Counted from the stretch's first letter, positions 1 to 8,061 are shown. The stretch is DNA of 64,000 nt from Streptomyces sp. PCS3-D2 (GCF_000612545.2 NZ_CP097800.1:4848501-4912500), one strand, 5' to 3'. Notes: generated from the letters alone by a model not told the origin. A program made the numbers and translations.

Positions 1-791
1 GTGCGCCTGCTCATGTAGGCGCGGGCGGCGAGGGTCTCCACGTCGAACTGCTCGTGGAGGTGTTCCAGTGCCCAGGCGACGACCTCGGCCAGCGGGTCGG
101 CGCCGATCTCCTCCGGAAGCGACCGGTCGAGGTAGCGCTCCTGCCCGCCGGTGCGACGCGGCGGCACGACGAGCCTGCGGGCCAGGGCCCCGGCCGCCTC
201 GCTGCCGTGGTCGGTGCGCACGATGTGCAGGCAGAGGTCGATTCCGGCCGCCGTGCCCGCGGACGTGAGCACGTCGCCGTCGTCGACGAAGAGTTCGCGC
301 GGATCGACGTGCACGGACGGGTAGCGCTTGGCCAGCGTCGGCGCGTACATCCAGTGCGTCGTCGCGGGCCGGCCGTCCAGCAGACCGGCGGCCGCGAGCA
401 CGAAGGCCCCGGTGCACAGTCCGACGATCCGGGCCCCTTCCTCGTGCGCCAGACGCAGGGCGTCGAGCGCCTCCGGAGGCGGCGGTGAAGTGATGGAGCG
501 CCAGGCGGGAACGACGACGGTGCCTGCCCGGGCGATCGCCTCCAACCCGTACGGCGCGGTCAGTTCGAGTCCGCCGGTGGTCCTGAGCGGACCGTCCTCA
601 CCGGCGCACACGAGCAGTCGGTAGCGTGGAACTCCCGCGTCCTGCCGGTCAATGCCGAACACGGATAGTGGAATGGAACTCTCGAAGATCGGTCCGCCGC
701 TGAAGAGCAGCACCGCGACGATCTCCCTGCGGCGACGCCCCGCGAGCTTCCTGCCGGCGTCCGCGACGACGGCGGTGGAATCCTGGCTCAT
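1..791 (-). CDS. adpA: AdpA-type AraC/GlxA transcriptional regulator (3' end outside window)
   Basis: The first 263 codons are visible, starting at ATG 789-791. Residues about 20-190 form a DJ-1/PfpI-like (GATase-1) domain including VGLCTGAF, a nucleophile-elbow-like motif. A linker with PPRRTGGQERYLDRS follows, then the first helices of an AraC HTH domain (DPLAEVVAWALEHLHEQFD) before the window edge. The N-terminal IFESSIPLSVFGIDRQ and the linker match what I remember of AdpA, the central regulator of morphological differentiation and secondary metabolism. No TTA codon occurs in the visible part, linker included, although adpA is usually the best-known bldA-dependent TTA gene. The protein binds TGGCSNGWWY-type sites, and one lies upstream. 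The second half of the DNA-binding domain cannot be assessed. A generic GlxA-family regulator is the only real alternative. Confidence 0.88.
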   Translation of the reverse strand, partial: MSQDSTAVVADAGRKLAGRRRREIVAVLLFSGGPIFESSIPLSVFGIDRQDAGVPRYRLLVCAGEDGPLRTTGGLELTAPYGLEAIARAGTVVVPAWRSITSPPPPEALDALRLAHEEGARIVGLCTGAFVLAAAGLLDGRPATTHWMYAPTLAKRYPSVHVDPRELFVDDGDVLTSAGTAAGIDLCLHIVRTDHGSEAAGALARRLVVPPRRTGGQERYLDRSLPEEIGADPLAEVVAWALEHLHEQFDVETLAARAYMSRR

Positions 792-1167
792 GGCGCTAAG
801 CCCCCCTTGGGTGTCGCGACTCCTTGGTCTGGTCGCACCTGCACGTTTCCCCTCGGCCTTGCACGTGGATCCCCCGCCGTAAATACATGATCGAATCTAC
901 TGCGTCCCGTGGTGTCGGCGTGACAAGTTCAGCACGCAGCGCTATGTCGACTTCTCAACTTGGCGAAAAGCATTCGATCAGGAAGGGTTCCACTCCGCTA
1001 CCCGGGTGGGAAGCGCACATCAGGGCTGTGGCCAGTACCAGTAGGGCCAAATCGTCCCCTGAGGAATGTCGTCGCTGGTGGTAAGCGCGTCGACGGGACA
1101 TTCCGGCAAGGAGGGCACCCTGCCGGGAAGTTGGCTGAAAACGTGCGGGTGTGGGTGTGCGAATGAG
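792..1167. promoter_or_regulatory. adpA upstream region with a consensus AdpA box
   Basis: This 376-bp stretch carries no supported gene. It separates the adpA start from the stop of a small membrane protein on the same strand. At 1029-1038 the plus strand reads TGGCCAGTAC, matching the published AdpA consensus TGGCSNGWWY at every position and lying about 240 bp upstream of the adpA start. AdpA is known to bind its own promoter in other Streptomyces, so autoregulation is plausible. A degenerate 10-mer can occur by chance. I could not assign a promoter by eye. Confidence 0.4.
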
Positions 1168-1593
1168 TCAGTCATGCGGGGACGGCGAGTCGGAGGCCCG
1201 GCAGCCCCGGCGGCCCGCGGGCCCGCCGCGCGAGTGCCGTCGGCGGTGCGCCGACGGAGGGTGCCCCTCCGCCCGGACGCGGGCCGCGTTCCGCTCCGAG
1301 TGTCGCAGCAGGACCAGGCAGGCGGCCGTGACGACGAGCAGGCCGAGGGTGGCGACCGCCGCCCCGCCGAAGGAGGTTCCGTAGACGACGAGGACCACCG
1401 GGACGAGCAGGCAGCTGAAGACCGCCCAGCGCACCACGTCACCCGCGGGGTCGTCATGGGGGTGCCCGGAGGGCCGCACGGACGGGTGAAGCGGCCGTCG
1501 GGGAGGGCCGGCGAGGTGCGGGCCCGGGTCGGGGAAGCGGGCGGACTGGGTCGGCTGAGCGGGCTGGTCGGGGTGAACCGGATGGCCGGACAC
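1168..1593 (-). CDS. Small proline-rich membrane protein, function unknown
   Basis: The protein is 141 residues with GTG start at 1591-1593. I preferred this start because GGGAG lies about 8 nt upstream and because the longer frame upstream is Arg-rich and has no RBS. The first ~75 residues are Pro/Gln/His-rich and probably disordered. Two hydrophobic segments follow back to back (WAVFSCLLVPVVLVV and AAVATLGLLVVTAACLVLL), and the C-terminus is Arg-rich (positively charged tail). This suggests a two-helix hairpin in the membrane with both ends in the cytoplasm. I do not recognise a family. It lies between adpA and a divergent universal stress protein. Confidence 0.55.
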   Translation of the reverse strand: MSGHPVHPDQPAQPTQSARFPDPGPHLAGPPRRPLHPSVRPSGHPHDDPAGDVVRWAVFSCLLVPVVLVVYGTSFGGAAVATLGLLVVTAACLVLLRHSERNAARVRAEGHPPSAHRRRHSRGGPAGRRGCRASDSPSPHD

Positions 1594-1915
1594 GGCGTAC
1601 TCCCTGCGGGCTCTTCCTGGACGGTCGGACGCATGTCCAACGTCGCCCGGAGGGGCTCGGTCACTGCGCGCACGGGTGGCAACGCGCCGTCTCGTCACTG
1701 GCTGTAGGGGACAGCGGACATTGCCAAGGCGCGCTCGCTCCGGCATGCTCCCTGGGACGCTCTCCAAGTGCGGCAAGCCCTGGGCAGGACAGGAGTGTCG
1801 CCGTACCCTGGTGGGTATGGGCTTGGGAAGATGCTTCCCGGACAGAGCTCCGTCACACTGCGTCGCCGATTTCGCCCCTGTTGCTTCCTCCAAGGACCTC
1901 TTCGCCGAGACACCC
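1594..1915. other. Intergenic region between small membrane protein and universal stress protein
   Basis: This is a divergent 322-bp stretch. In-frame ATG 1817 of the stress-protein frame falls inside it and could give a protein 33 residues longer, but that extension lacks family similarity. I see no strong hairpin, repeat or RNA gene. Confidence 0.4.
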
Positions 1916-2449
1916 ATGGCCGGTCACGAACTCCCCGAACCCGCGGACCGCAAGCGCAAACGGCTCGCCGACCCCGCGTCGGCCGCCGAGCTGCGTGCGG
2001 TGGAACAGACACGCTCCCCCTGCGACCCGGCCTTCCGGCACGGTGTCGTTGTGGGATTCGACGGATCGACGTCCAGCGAGCGTGCGCTCGCCTACGCGAT
2101 CGGTATGGCCCGCCGCTCCGGATCGGGTCTGATCATCGTCCACGTGGCCAACCGACTGCCCACCACCGTGTGGGCGGGCTGTGAGCCCCCCGTCTTCGTG
2201 GACGTGCCGGACCACCGCACCGAGGTGTTGGGGCTGGAGCTGGCCTGCGCCGACTATCTGGCCGAAGTGCCATGGATTCTGGTCGAGCGCGGCGGTGACA
2301 TCTGCCATGAGCTGGAGGAGGTGGGCCGGGAGTATTCGGCCGACGCCATCGTGGTCGGCTCCACGCACGGGATCGTGGGCCGGATCTTCGGCTCGGTGGC
2401 CGGGCGACTCGCCAAGCGCGCACAGCGACCGGTCGTTGTCATTCCGTGA
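1916..2449 (+). CDS. Universal stress protein (UspA family, single domain)
   Basis: The protein is 177 residues from ATG 1916. After a charged ~38-residue N-terminal extension comes one Usp domain (about 40-177). Strand 1 reads VVVGFDGSTSSERAL, with the conserved Asp, and the C-terminal half carries AIVVGSTHG followed by IFGSVAGRLAKRAQRPVVVIP. The G-x2-G-x9-G-S/T nucleotide-binding signature is recognisable as GSTHGIVGRIFGSVAGRLAK. Such proteins usually bind ATP and act in dormancy or stress, but the partner is not evident here. The upstream in-frame ATG at 1817 is an alternative start. It is followed by a separately initiated transporter gene. Confidence 0.8.
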   Translation: MAGHELPEPADRKRKRLADPASAAELRAVEQTRSPCDPAFRHGVVVGFDGSTSSERALAYAIGMARRSGSGLIIVHVANRLPTTVWAGCEPPVFVDVPDHRTEVLGLELACADYLAEVPWILVERGGDICHELEEVGREYSADAIVVGSTHGIVGRIFGSVAGRLAKRAQRPVVVIP

Positions 2450-2547
2450 CCGCTTGTTAAGTCGATTGTGCGGTTGTGCCCTCGTGTAAAGGGTAGATAA
2501 ATGCTGCTGGGACGCAGCACACAACTGCAGATCGAAGGGAGCCCGCC

Positions 2548-3117
2548 GTGGACAATGGTGTCTCTGCGGGAAGCACGGCCTCGACTTCGACCCTGGGGAA
2601 CATCGCCCTGGGTCTCACCCTTCTCGCATTCGGTATCGGCCACACCGGCGTCATCGACGGCGTGTCCGCTGCCAGCTCCTTGCCGCTCGCGATGTACGTC
2701 GGCGGCGCCGCCCTCTTCCTCCTGGGCCTCCTGGAGTACCGCGGTGGCAACGGATTCAACGGCACCGCGTTCGCGGGCCTCGGCGTCTTCTGGTTCACCT
2801 GGGCCAAGGCGGCGGGCGGATCCGCCTCCGACGAGGCCGCCGGAACGTTTCTCGTCCTCTTCGCGATGCTCGCGCTGACCCTCACGGTGGCCGCCGCGAG
2901 CGGAGTGTTCAGCCAGGGCGTCCACGCCCTCCTGACCCTCTCCCTGGTCCTGCTCGCCGTGGCCTCGTTCATGGACAGCGGCGCTCTGGCCAAGGCGGGC
3001 GGCTGGGTCGCCGCCGTCTCCGGGCTGCTGGCCTGGTACGGGGCCACCGCGGCCCTGGCGCACTGGCCGATGGCCTTCGGCAGGGCCGGGCGCAGCGGCG
3101 CGGTCGCGGCGGGCTGA
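2548..3117 (+). CDS. GPR1/FUN34/YaaH-family acetate uptake transporter
   Basis: The protein is 189 residues with GTG start at 2548 preceded by GGGAG. It is almost entirely six hydrophobic segments. The N-terminal TLGNIALGLTLLAFGIGHTG corresponds to the family's N-P-x-x-L-G region at the start of helix 1, and YVGGAALFLLGLLEYRGGN plus TFLVLFAMLALTL match the SatP/YaaH helix pattern. Family members move acetate or succinate with protons, as hexamers in the plasma membrane. The canonical NPAPLGL is divergent here (STLGNIALGL), so substrate is an inference. The AT-richer TAGATAAATG stretch at about 2495-2505 may contain the -10 region. It ends convergently with glmS, with a strong hairpin between. 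Confidence 0.75.
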   Translation: MDNGVSAGSTASTSTLGNIALGLTLLAFGIGHTGVIDGVSAASSLPLAMYVGGAALFLLGLLEYRGGNGFNGTAFAGLGVFWFTWAKAAGGSASDEAAGTFLVLFAMLALTLTVAAASGVFSQGVHALLTLSLVLLAVASFMDSGALAKAGGWVAAVSGLLAWYGATAALAHWPMAFGRAGRSGAVAAG

Positions 3118-3173
3118 GCACGGCGCGCAGGAACGCGCGGGAACGCGGAGGAACGCGCGGGAACCGCAGGGAC

Positions 3174-3216
3174 ACACGGGAGCCTCCGTGCGCACAGCGC
3201 ACGGAGGCTCCCGTGT
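3174..3216. terminator. Bidirectional terminator between acetate transporter and glmS
   Basis: This is a perfect 19-bp inverted repeat (3174-3192 and 3198-3216) with loop CACAG, sitting between two convergent genes. There is no T-tract, as is usual in Streptomyces. The preceding 50 bp consist of imperfect GGAACGCG-type short repeats. Confidence 0.85.
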
Positions 3217-3248
3217 GGATGGTGTCCGGTGGTGGCCCGGGGCCACTA

Positions 3249-5066
3249 CTACTCGACGGTGACCGACTTCGCCAGGTTGCGCGGCTTGTCGATGTCCCGG
3301 CCCATGGCCAGGGCCGTGTGGTACGCCAGCAGCTGGAGCGGGATGCCCATGAGGATCGGGTCCAGCTCGTCCTCGTTCTTCGGGACCACGATGGTGTGGT
3401 CCGCCTTCTCCTGCTCGCGGTGGGCGACCGCGAGGATCCGACCGCTGCGGGCCTTGATCTCCTCCAGCGCCGCGCGGTTCTTCTCCAGCAGGTCGTCGTC
3501 CGGGACGATCGCGACCGTCGGCAGCGAGGGCTCGATCAGGGCCAGCGGGCCGTGCTTGAGCTCGGAGGCGGGGTAGGCCTCGGCGTGGATGTAGGAGATC
3601 TCCTTCAGCTTGAGGGAGGCCTCCAGGGCCACGGGGTAGCCGCGGACCCGGCCGATGAACATCATCGACTTGGCCTCGGCGAACTCGGCCGCGAGCTTCT
3701 TGATGTCCTCTTCGCCGTCGAGGATCTCCTGGATCTGCGCCGGCAGCCTGCGCAGGCCCTCGATGATCCGCTTGCCGTCGGTGACCGAGAGGTCCCGGAT
3801 GCGGCCGAGGTGCACGGCGAGCAGCGCGAAGGCCACGACCGTGTTGGTGAAGCACTTGGTGGAGACGACGCACACCTCGGGGCCGGCGTGCACGTAGACG
3901 CCGCCGTCGGCCTCGCGGGCGATCGCGGAGCCGACCACGTTGACGACGCCCAGGACGCGGGCGCCCTTGCGCTTGAGCTCCTGCACGGCCGCGAGCACGT
4001 CGTAGGTCTCACCCGACTGCGAGACCGCGATGTAGAGGGTGTCGGGGTCCACGACCGGGTTGCGGTAGCGGAACTCCGACGCCGGCTCGGCGTCCGCGGG
4101 GATGCGGGCCATGCCCTCGATGAGGCCGGCGCCGATCAGGCCCGCGTGGTACGAGGTGCCGCAGCCCAGGATCTTGACCCGGCGGATGCCGCGCGCCTCG
4201 CGCGGATCCAGGTTCAGCCCGCCCAGGTGGACTGTGCTGAAGCGGTCGTCGATCCGGCCGCGCAGCACGCGGTCGACCGCGTCGGGCTGCTCGGAGATCT
4301 CCTTGTGCATGTAGGTGTCGTGACCGCCCATGTCGTAGGAGGCGGCCTCCCACTCCACGGTCTCCGGGGTGGCGTTCGTCGTCGTTCCGCCCGTGGTGTA
4401 GGTGCGGAAGTCGTCGGCCTTGAGGGTGGCCATCTCGCCGTCGTTCAGGGTGACGACCTGGCGGGTGTGGGCGATCAGCGCGGCGACGTCGGAGGCGACG
4501 AGCATCTCCTTCTCGCCGATGCCGAGGATGACCGGCGAGCCGTTGCGGGCCACCACGATGCGGTCGGTGAAGTCGGCGTGCATCACGGCGATGCCGTACG
4601 TGCCCTCGATCACCTTCAGGGCCTCGCGGACCTTCTCCTCCAGGCTGTCGGCCTGGGAGCGGGCGATCAGGTGGGTGATGACCTCGGTGTCGGTCTCGGA
4701 GGCGAAGACGACACCGTCGGCCTCCAGCTTGGCCCGGAGCTCGGCGGCGTTGTCGACGATGCCGTTGTGGACGACGGCGACCTTGTTCTCGGGGTCGAGG
4801 TGCGGGTGGGAGTTGACGTCGCTCGGGGCGCCGTGCGTGGCCCAGCGGGTGTGGGCGATGCCCGTGGTGCCGGCGAAGCGCTTGGGGACCCGGGCCTCCA
4901 GATCGCGGACGCGGCCCTTGGCCTTGACCATCTTGAGCGCGCCGGCCTTCGGGCTGTTCACGACGATGCCCGCGGAGTCGTATCCGCGGTACTCCAGCCG
5001 TGCCAGGCCCTCCAGCAGCAGCGGTGCCACGTCACGCTTTCCGATGTAACCGACGATTCCGCACAT
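3249..5066 (-). CDS. glmS: Glutamine--fructose-6-phosphate aminotransferase (isomerizing)
   Basis: The protein is 605 residues, full family length. It converts fructose-6-phosphate and glutamine to glucosamine-6-phosphate, the entry step to UDP-GlcNAc for peptidoglycan. It starts MCGIVGYIGKRD, so Cys1 of the mature enzyme is the Ntn glutaminase nucleophile. The HTRWATHG and HNGIVDN motifs of the glutaminase domain lie within the first ~105 residues. Two SIS domains follow, with GCGTSYHAG and SQSGETYD binding sugar phosphate. The C-terminus DKPRNLAKSVTVE is typical. It lies 70 bp downstream of a small gene on the same strand, behind a dre-like palindrome, so DasR/GlcNAc control is likely. No glmS ribozyme is seen or expected in actinobacteria. 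Confidence 0.97.
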   Translation of the reverse strand: MCGIVGYIGKRDVAPLLLEGLARLEYRGYDSAGIVVNSPKAGALKMVKAKGRVRDLEARVPKRFAGTTGIAHTRWATHGAPSDVNSHPHLDPENKVAVVHNGIVDNAAELRAKLEADGVVFASETDTEVITHLIARSQADSLEEKVREALKVIEGTYGIAVMHADFTDRIVVARNGSPVILGIGEKEMLVASDVAALIAHTRQVVTLNDGEMATLKADDFRTYTTGGTTTNATPETVEWEAASYDMGGHDTYMHKEISEQPDAVDRVLRGRIDDRFSTVHLGGLNLDPREARGIRRVKILGCGTSYHAGLIGAGLIEGMARIPADAEPASEFRYRNPVVDPDTLYIAVSQSGETYDVLAAVQELKRKGARVLGVVNVVGSAIAREADGGVYVHAGPEVCVVSTKCFTNTVVAFALLAVHLGRIRDLSVTDGKRIIEGLRRLPAQIQEILDGEEDIKKLAAEFAEAKSMMFIGRVRGYPVALEASLKLKEISYIHAEAYPASELKHGPLALIEPSLPTVAIVPDDDLLEKNRAALEEIKARSGRILAVAHREQEKADHTIVVPKNEDELDPILMGIPLQLLAYHTALAMGRDIDKPRNLAKSVTVE

Positions 5067-5136
5067 ACGGTCCTGCCCCTCCTGAAGTTCGGTTCCTTGC
5101 CCGTCGTCCGCCCGCGGCCGCTCCGGCGGCGGCCGG

Positions 5137-5412
5137 TCAGCCGTAGACCATGCGGCGCAGCTGCCGGAGCGAGAGCTCCGGGGGCGCCACGGCGCGGTGC
5201 GGCAGCTCGGCCGCGATCCGCTCGAAGATCTCCGCGTTCACGGCTCCGCCGGCCTGTAGTTCGCGGTGGCGGCGGCGGACGAAGTCCTCCGTCGTCTCGT
5301 CGAAGTAGGCGAGCACGTCGAGGACCACCCGGGCCGCTTCGCCCCGCTGCAGCGAGGTGCTGCGCACCAGGTGTTCGACGAGATCGTCATAGGACGGGCG
5401 GCGGTCGAGCAC
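5137..5412 (-). CDS. Small conserved protein upstream of glmS, function unknown
   Basis: The protein is 91 residues from GTG 5410-5412 (VLDRRPSYDDLV). It is predicted all-helical and soluble, with many charged residues and no TM segment. I chose this start because a longer frame to ATG 5503-5505 would run through a 12-bp hairpin and a dre-like palindrome, which are better read as non-coding. The RBS before GTG is weak. The gene probably shares its transcript with glmS. I do not know a function for it. Confidence 0.6.
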   Translation of the reverse strand: MLDRRPSYDDLVEHLVRSTSLQRGEAARVVLDVLAYFDETTEDFVRRRHRELQAGGAVNAEIFERIAAELPHRAVAPPELSLRQLRRMVYG

Positions 5413-5447
5413 CCGTAGATATTGACGCTTCCGGCCGCCCAACGCAA

Positions 5448-5475
5448 AGATCCTGCCCGATTCCGGGCAGGATCT
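5448..5475 (-). terminator. Hairpin between DUF4429 gene and glmS unit
   Basis: The inverted repeat has perfect 12-bp arms (5448-5459 and 5464-5475) with loop ATTC. On the minus strand it is followed by TTTGCG. It may end the DUF4429 transcript or act as an attenuator for the glmS unit, since it sits immediately downstream of the dre-like site. Confidence 0.6.
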
Positions 5476-5476
5476 C

Positions 5477-5492
5477 TCTGGTCTGGACCAGC
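5477..5492. promoter_or_regulatory. dre-like DasR operator upstream of glmS unit
   Basis: The sequence TCTGGTCTGGACCAGC contains the 14-bp palindrome CTGGTC-TG-GACCAG. It differs from the core of the published DasR site (TGGTCTAGACCA) by one base. It lies 65-80 bp upstream of the GTG of the small gene preceding glmS. DasR is the GntR-family GlcNAc regulator of Streptomyces; its gene is not in this window. Confidence 0.6.
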
Positions 5493-5509
5493 GGAATGGA
5501 TGCATCCGG

Positions 5510-6397
5510 TCAGAATCTACGCAAAACCGCCTGCTTCGCCGCGGCGAACTCGTCGGCCGTGAGGACTCCCGTCTGGTGCAGCTCCCCCAGCTCCCGCAGC
5601 CGCCGCAGCAGGGCGTCGTGGTCCTCCGCGACGCCGCCGGCCGGCGCGGCGAGCTCCTTCGGCGGGGCGTCCTCGACGGCCCGGTCCTGGACCGGCGCGG
5701 CCGGGTGCGGCAGCCGCAGTGCCACCGCCGCGGCGACCAGCGCCATCAGCGGGTCCTTCTTGAAGCCGAACAGCTCGACCGTGTACGGGTCGTACTTGGG
5801 CGCGGCCGACTGCGCCGCGCCGGCCAGGACGAAGCGGAGCCAGCCGTTCTCCAGTCCCTTCGCCGGAGCCCACTCCACCGTCCGCAGATCCGTGACCCGG
5901 AACTCCCGCGGCCCGCCGGAGCGCTTGGCCTCCTCGGTCGTCCAGTTCCACTCCAGCGCGACCCGGTCACCGTCGAAGGTGACGGTCCCGTCACCCGCGC
6001 CCACCGCTATCGGCACGGTGGGACCGGGCAGCAGATAGCTCTCCGAGGGGCCCGGATCCACCTGCTCCAGCAGCAGGGCGTTGCGCACCGCGTCCACGAA
6101 GTACTCCGCGACCCCCGTCCGCTCCGGCTCCACGCTCAGCCGGAACGGGTCGGAGGACTCCGGCAGGCGCCCGCCCGTCACCTGGGTCAGCGGGTCGGCC
6201 CCCTCGCGCAGCCGCAGCCGGATCCGCCCCGCCTTGCGGCCCGGCTCGTAACTGATCCCCGCGAGTGCGCGCAACGGCACCACCACTTCGCCCAGGGTCT
6301 GCCGCAGCAGCCCCACCCCCTTGTCGCGGCCGGGCACGATGCGCACCGCGTCGCCGTCGAACGTCCAGGTTCCGTCCTTCTGGATGATTTCCGCCAT
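5510..6397 (-). CDS. DUF4429 and SHOCT domain protein
   Basis: The protein is 295 residues from ATG 6395-6397 (MAEIIQKDGTWTFDGDAVRIVPG). I recognise the DUF4429 pattern, a PH-like duplication: the same D-G-D-x-V motif opens each half (TFDGDAVRIV near residue 11 and TFDGDRVALEW near 139). A ~35-residue C-terminal SHOCT motif follows (LLRRLRELGELHQTGVLTAD), a short helical hairpin frequent at bacterial C-termini. There is no signal peptide or TM segment, so it is probably cytoplasmic or peripheral. Molecular function is unknown. Its start codon is only 52 bp from the divergent hexosaminidase start, so the two share a compact promoter region. Confidence 0.75.
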   Translation of the reverse strand: MAEIIQKDGTWTFDGDAVRIVPGRDKGVGLLRQTLGEVVVPLRALAGISYEPGRKAGRIRLRLREGADPLTQVTGGRLPESSDPFRLSVEPERTGVAEYFVDAVRNALLLEQVDPGPSESYLLPGPTVPIAVGAGDGTVTFDGDRVALEWNWTTEEAKRSGGPREFRVTDLRTVEWAPAKGLENGWLRFVLAGAAQSAAPKYDPYTVELFGFKKDPLMALVAAAVALRLPHPAAPVQDRAVEDAPPKELAAPAGGVAEDHDALLRRLRELGELHQTGVLTADEFAAAKQAVLRRF

Positions 6398-6429
6398 TCG
6401 GCGATTCTCCCACCGTGCACGGCAGGCCA

Positions 6430-6445
6430 GTTGGCCTATACCTGG
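6430..6445. promoter_or_regulatory. dre-like DasR operator in front of hexosaminidase
   Basis: The core TGGCCTATACC (6432-6442) agrees with TGGTCTAGACC of the DasR consensus at 9 of 11 positions and ends 7 bp before the ATG. A second overlapping palindrome, AGGCCA-GT-TGGCCT, spans 6424-6437. Binding would cover the start region of the hexosaminidase and the divergent promoter. From memory, the S. coelicolor counterpart of this hexosaminidase belongs to the DasR regulon. Confidence 0.5.
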
Positions 6446-6449
6446 GCAC

Positions 6450-8030
6450 ATGAGAGTCCTGCGACGCGCGCTCGGCACCCTCCTCGTCCTCGGTGCCGTC
6501 TCCTGCACCGCCGCCCACGGCGACGACGCGAACGCCGGTGACGACCCGCCCGCGGCCCCCGCCCCCTTCGAACGGCTCCTGCCGGCACCGGTCTCCGCGC
6601 GCGCCGGGGGCCCCGGCTACCCCTTCGGGCCGGGCACGGTCGTGCGTACGGGGCCGGGCGCGGACGAGGAGGTCCGCCGGGTGGGCCGGCTCCTCGCGGA
6701 GCAGCTGCGCGGGCCGAGCGGGCTGCCGCTGCCGGTGATCGACGGGGTGCGCGGGAACGGCATCCGGCTCAGGATCGACGCGGAGGCCGAGGGGGTCGGC
6801 CGGGAGGGGTACCGGCTGACGTCCGGGCCGACCGGGGTCGACCTCGTGGCGCGGACCCCGGCCGGACTCTTCCGGGCGGGCCAGACCCTGCGCCAGCTGG
6901 TGCCGGTGGCCGGGCCCGGGACGGTACCGGGCGGCACCGTCACCGACCGGCCGCGCTTCGCCTACCGGGGGGCCATGGTCGACATCGCACGTCACTTCTT
7001 CACCGTGGAACAGGTGAAGCGGTACGTGGACCAGCTCGCCCAGTACAAGATCAATGCACTCCACGTGCACCTCACCGACGACCAGGGGTGGCGCCTGGCG
7101 ATCGACTCCTGGCCCCGGCTGGCGCAGTACGGGGGCGCCGGCGAGGTCGGCGGCGGGCCCGGCGGCCACTGGACGAAGGCCGAGTACCGCGAGCTGGTGG
7201 CGTACGCGGGCGAGCGGTACGTGGACGTGGTCCCCGAGATCGACATGCCCGGGCACACCAACGCGGCGCTGGCCTCCTACGCCGAGCTGAACTGCGACGG
7301 GAAGGCACCGCCCCGCTACACCGGGACCAAGGTCGGCTTCAGCTCGCTGTGCGTCGGCGCGGAGCGGACGTACGCGTTCGTCGAGGACGTGCTCGGGGAG
7401 CTGGCGGAGCTGACCCCCGGCCGGTACCTGCACATCGGGGGCGACGAGGCGCACGCCACGCCGGCGGCGGACTACGCGGCCTTCATGGACCGGGCGCAGG
7501 AGGTGGTGGGCCGCCACGGCAAGACGGTGGTGGCCTGGCACCAACTGGCCTCGGCACGCCCGGCGGCGGGCGCGGTCCTGCAGTACTGGGGCCACGACAG
7601 GACCCCGGCGGCGGACCGGTCGGCGGTGGCGGCGGCCGCGAGGGCCGGGCACCCGCTGATCCTGTCACCGGCCGACCGGGTGTACCTGGACATGAAGTAC
7701 GGGGCGCAAACGGGGCCGGGGCTGGCCTGGGCGGGCCACGTCCCGGTGGCGCGGTCGTACTCCTGGGACCCGGGGGCCTATCTGGCCGGGGTGCCGGAGT
7801 CGGCGGTGCTCGGGGTGGAGGCCCCGCTGTGGACGGAGAACGTCGCGACGCGGGCCGAGTGGGAGCTGATGGCGTTCCCGCGGGTGCTGGGCCTGGCGGA
7901 GCTGGGCTGGTCCCCGGCGGCCGCCCTGGACTGGACGGCGTACAGCCGCCGCCTCGCCGCCCAGGCCCCCCGTCTGGACGCCCAGGACATCGGGTACTTC
8001 CGGGCCCCGGACGTGCCCTGGACGCGCTGA
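6450..8030 (+). CDS. Secreted beta-N-acetylhexosaminidase, GH20, lipoprotein
   Basis: The protein is 526 residues. ATG 6450 starts a lipoprotein signal (Arg pair, LLVLGAVSC lipobox, Cys near residue 20). An N-terminal GH20b-like domain (about 45-165) precedes the (beta/alpha)8 GH20 domain (about 170-500). Visible catalytic-domain motifs are HFFTVEQVKRYVD, LHVHLTDDQGWR, EIDMPGHT and LHIGGDEAHA. Asp332-Glu333 is the catalytic pair of substrate-assisted retaining GH20 enzymes. It releases terminal GlcNAc from chitobiose or peptidoglycan fragments outside the cell. With glmS and two dre-like sites nearby, this segment looks like an aminosugar recycling neighbourhood. A longer reading frame upstream is not supported. 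Confidence 0.93.
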   Translation: MRVLRRALGTLLVLGAVSCTAAHGDDANAGDDPPAAPAPFERLLPAPVSARAGGPGYPFGPGTVVRTGPGADEEVRRVGRLLAEQLRGPSGLPLPVIDGVRGNGIRLRIDAEAEGVGREGYRLTSGPTGVDLVARTPAGLFRAGQTLRQLVPVAGPGTVPGGTVTDRPRFAYRGAMVDIARHFFTVEQVKRYVDQLAQYKINALHVHLTDDQGWRLAIDSWPRLAQYGGAGEVGGGPGGHWTKAEYRELVAYAGERYVDVVPEIDMPGHTNAALASYAELNCDGKAPPRYTGTKVGFSSLCVGAERTYAFVEDVLGELAELTPGRYLHIGGDEAHATPAADYAAFMDRAQEVVGRHGKTVVAWHQLASARPAAGAVLQYWGHDRTPAADRSAVAAAARAGHPLILSPADRVYLDMKYGAQTGPGLAWAGHVPVARSYSWDPGAYLAGVPESAVLGVEAPLWTENVATRAEWELMAFPRVLGLAELGWSPAAALDWTAYSRRLAAQAPRLDAQDIGYFRAPDVPWTR

Positions 8031-8061
8031 CGGGCGGGGCCCGCGCACCGCGGTCCGCGGC

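Noticed and set aside
3121-3173. GGAACGCG-type short repeats as a CRISPR or regulatory array
   Set aside because: Units are degenerate, 8-14 bp, without spacers, and sit directly before a terminator.
5413-5505. Longer start for the small gene before glmS
   Set aside because: It would place a dre-like operator and a perfect hairpin inside the coding sequence, and there is no RBS at the upstream ATG.
3213-6038. A 941-codon plus-strand frame opposite glmS and the DUF4429 gene
   Set aside because: Low-complexity shadow frame. Both minus-strand genes have clear family motifs.
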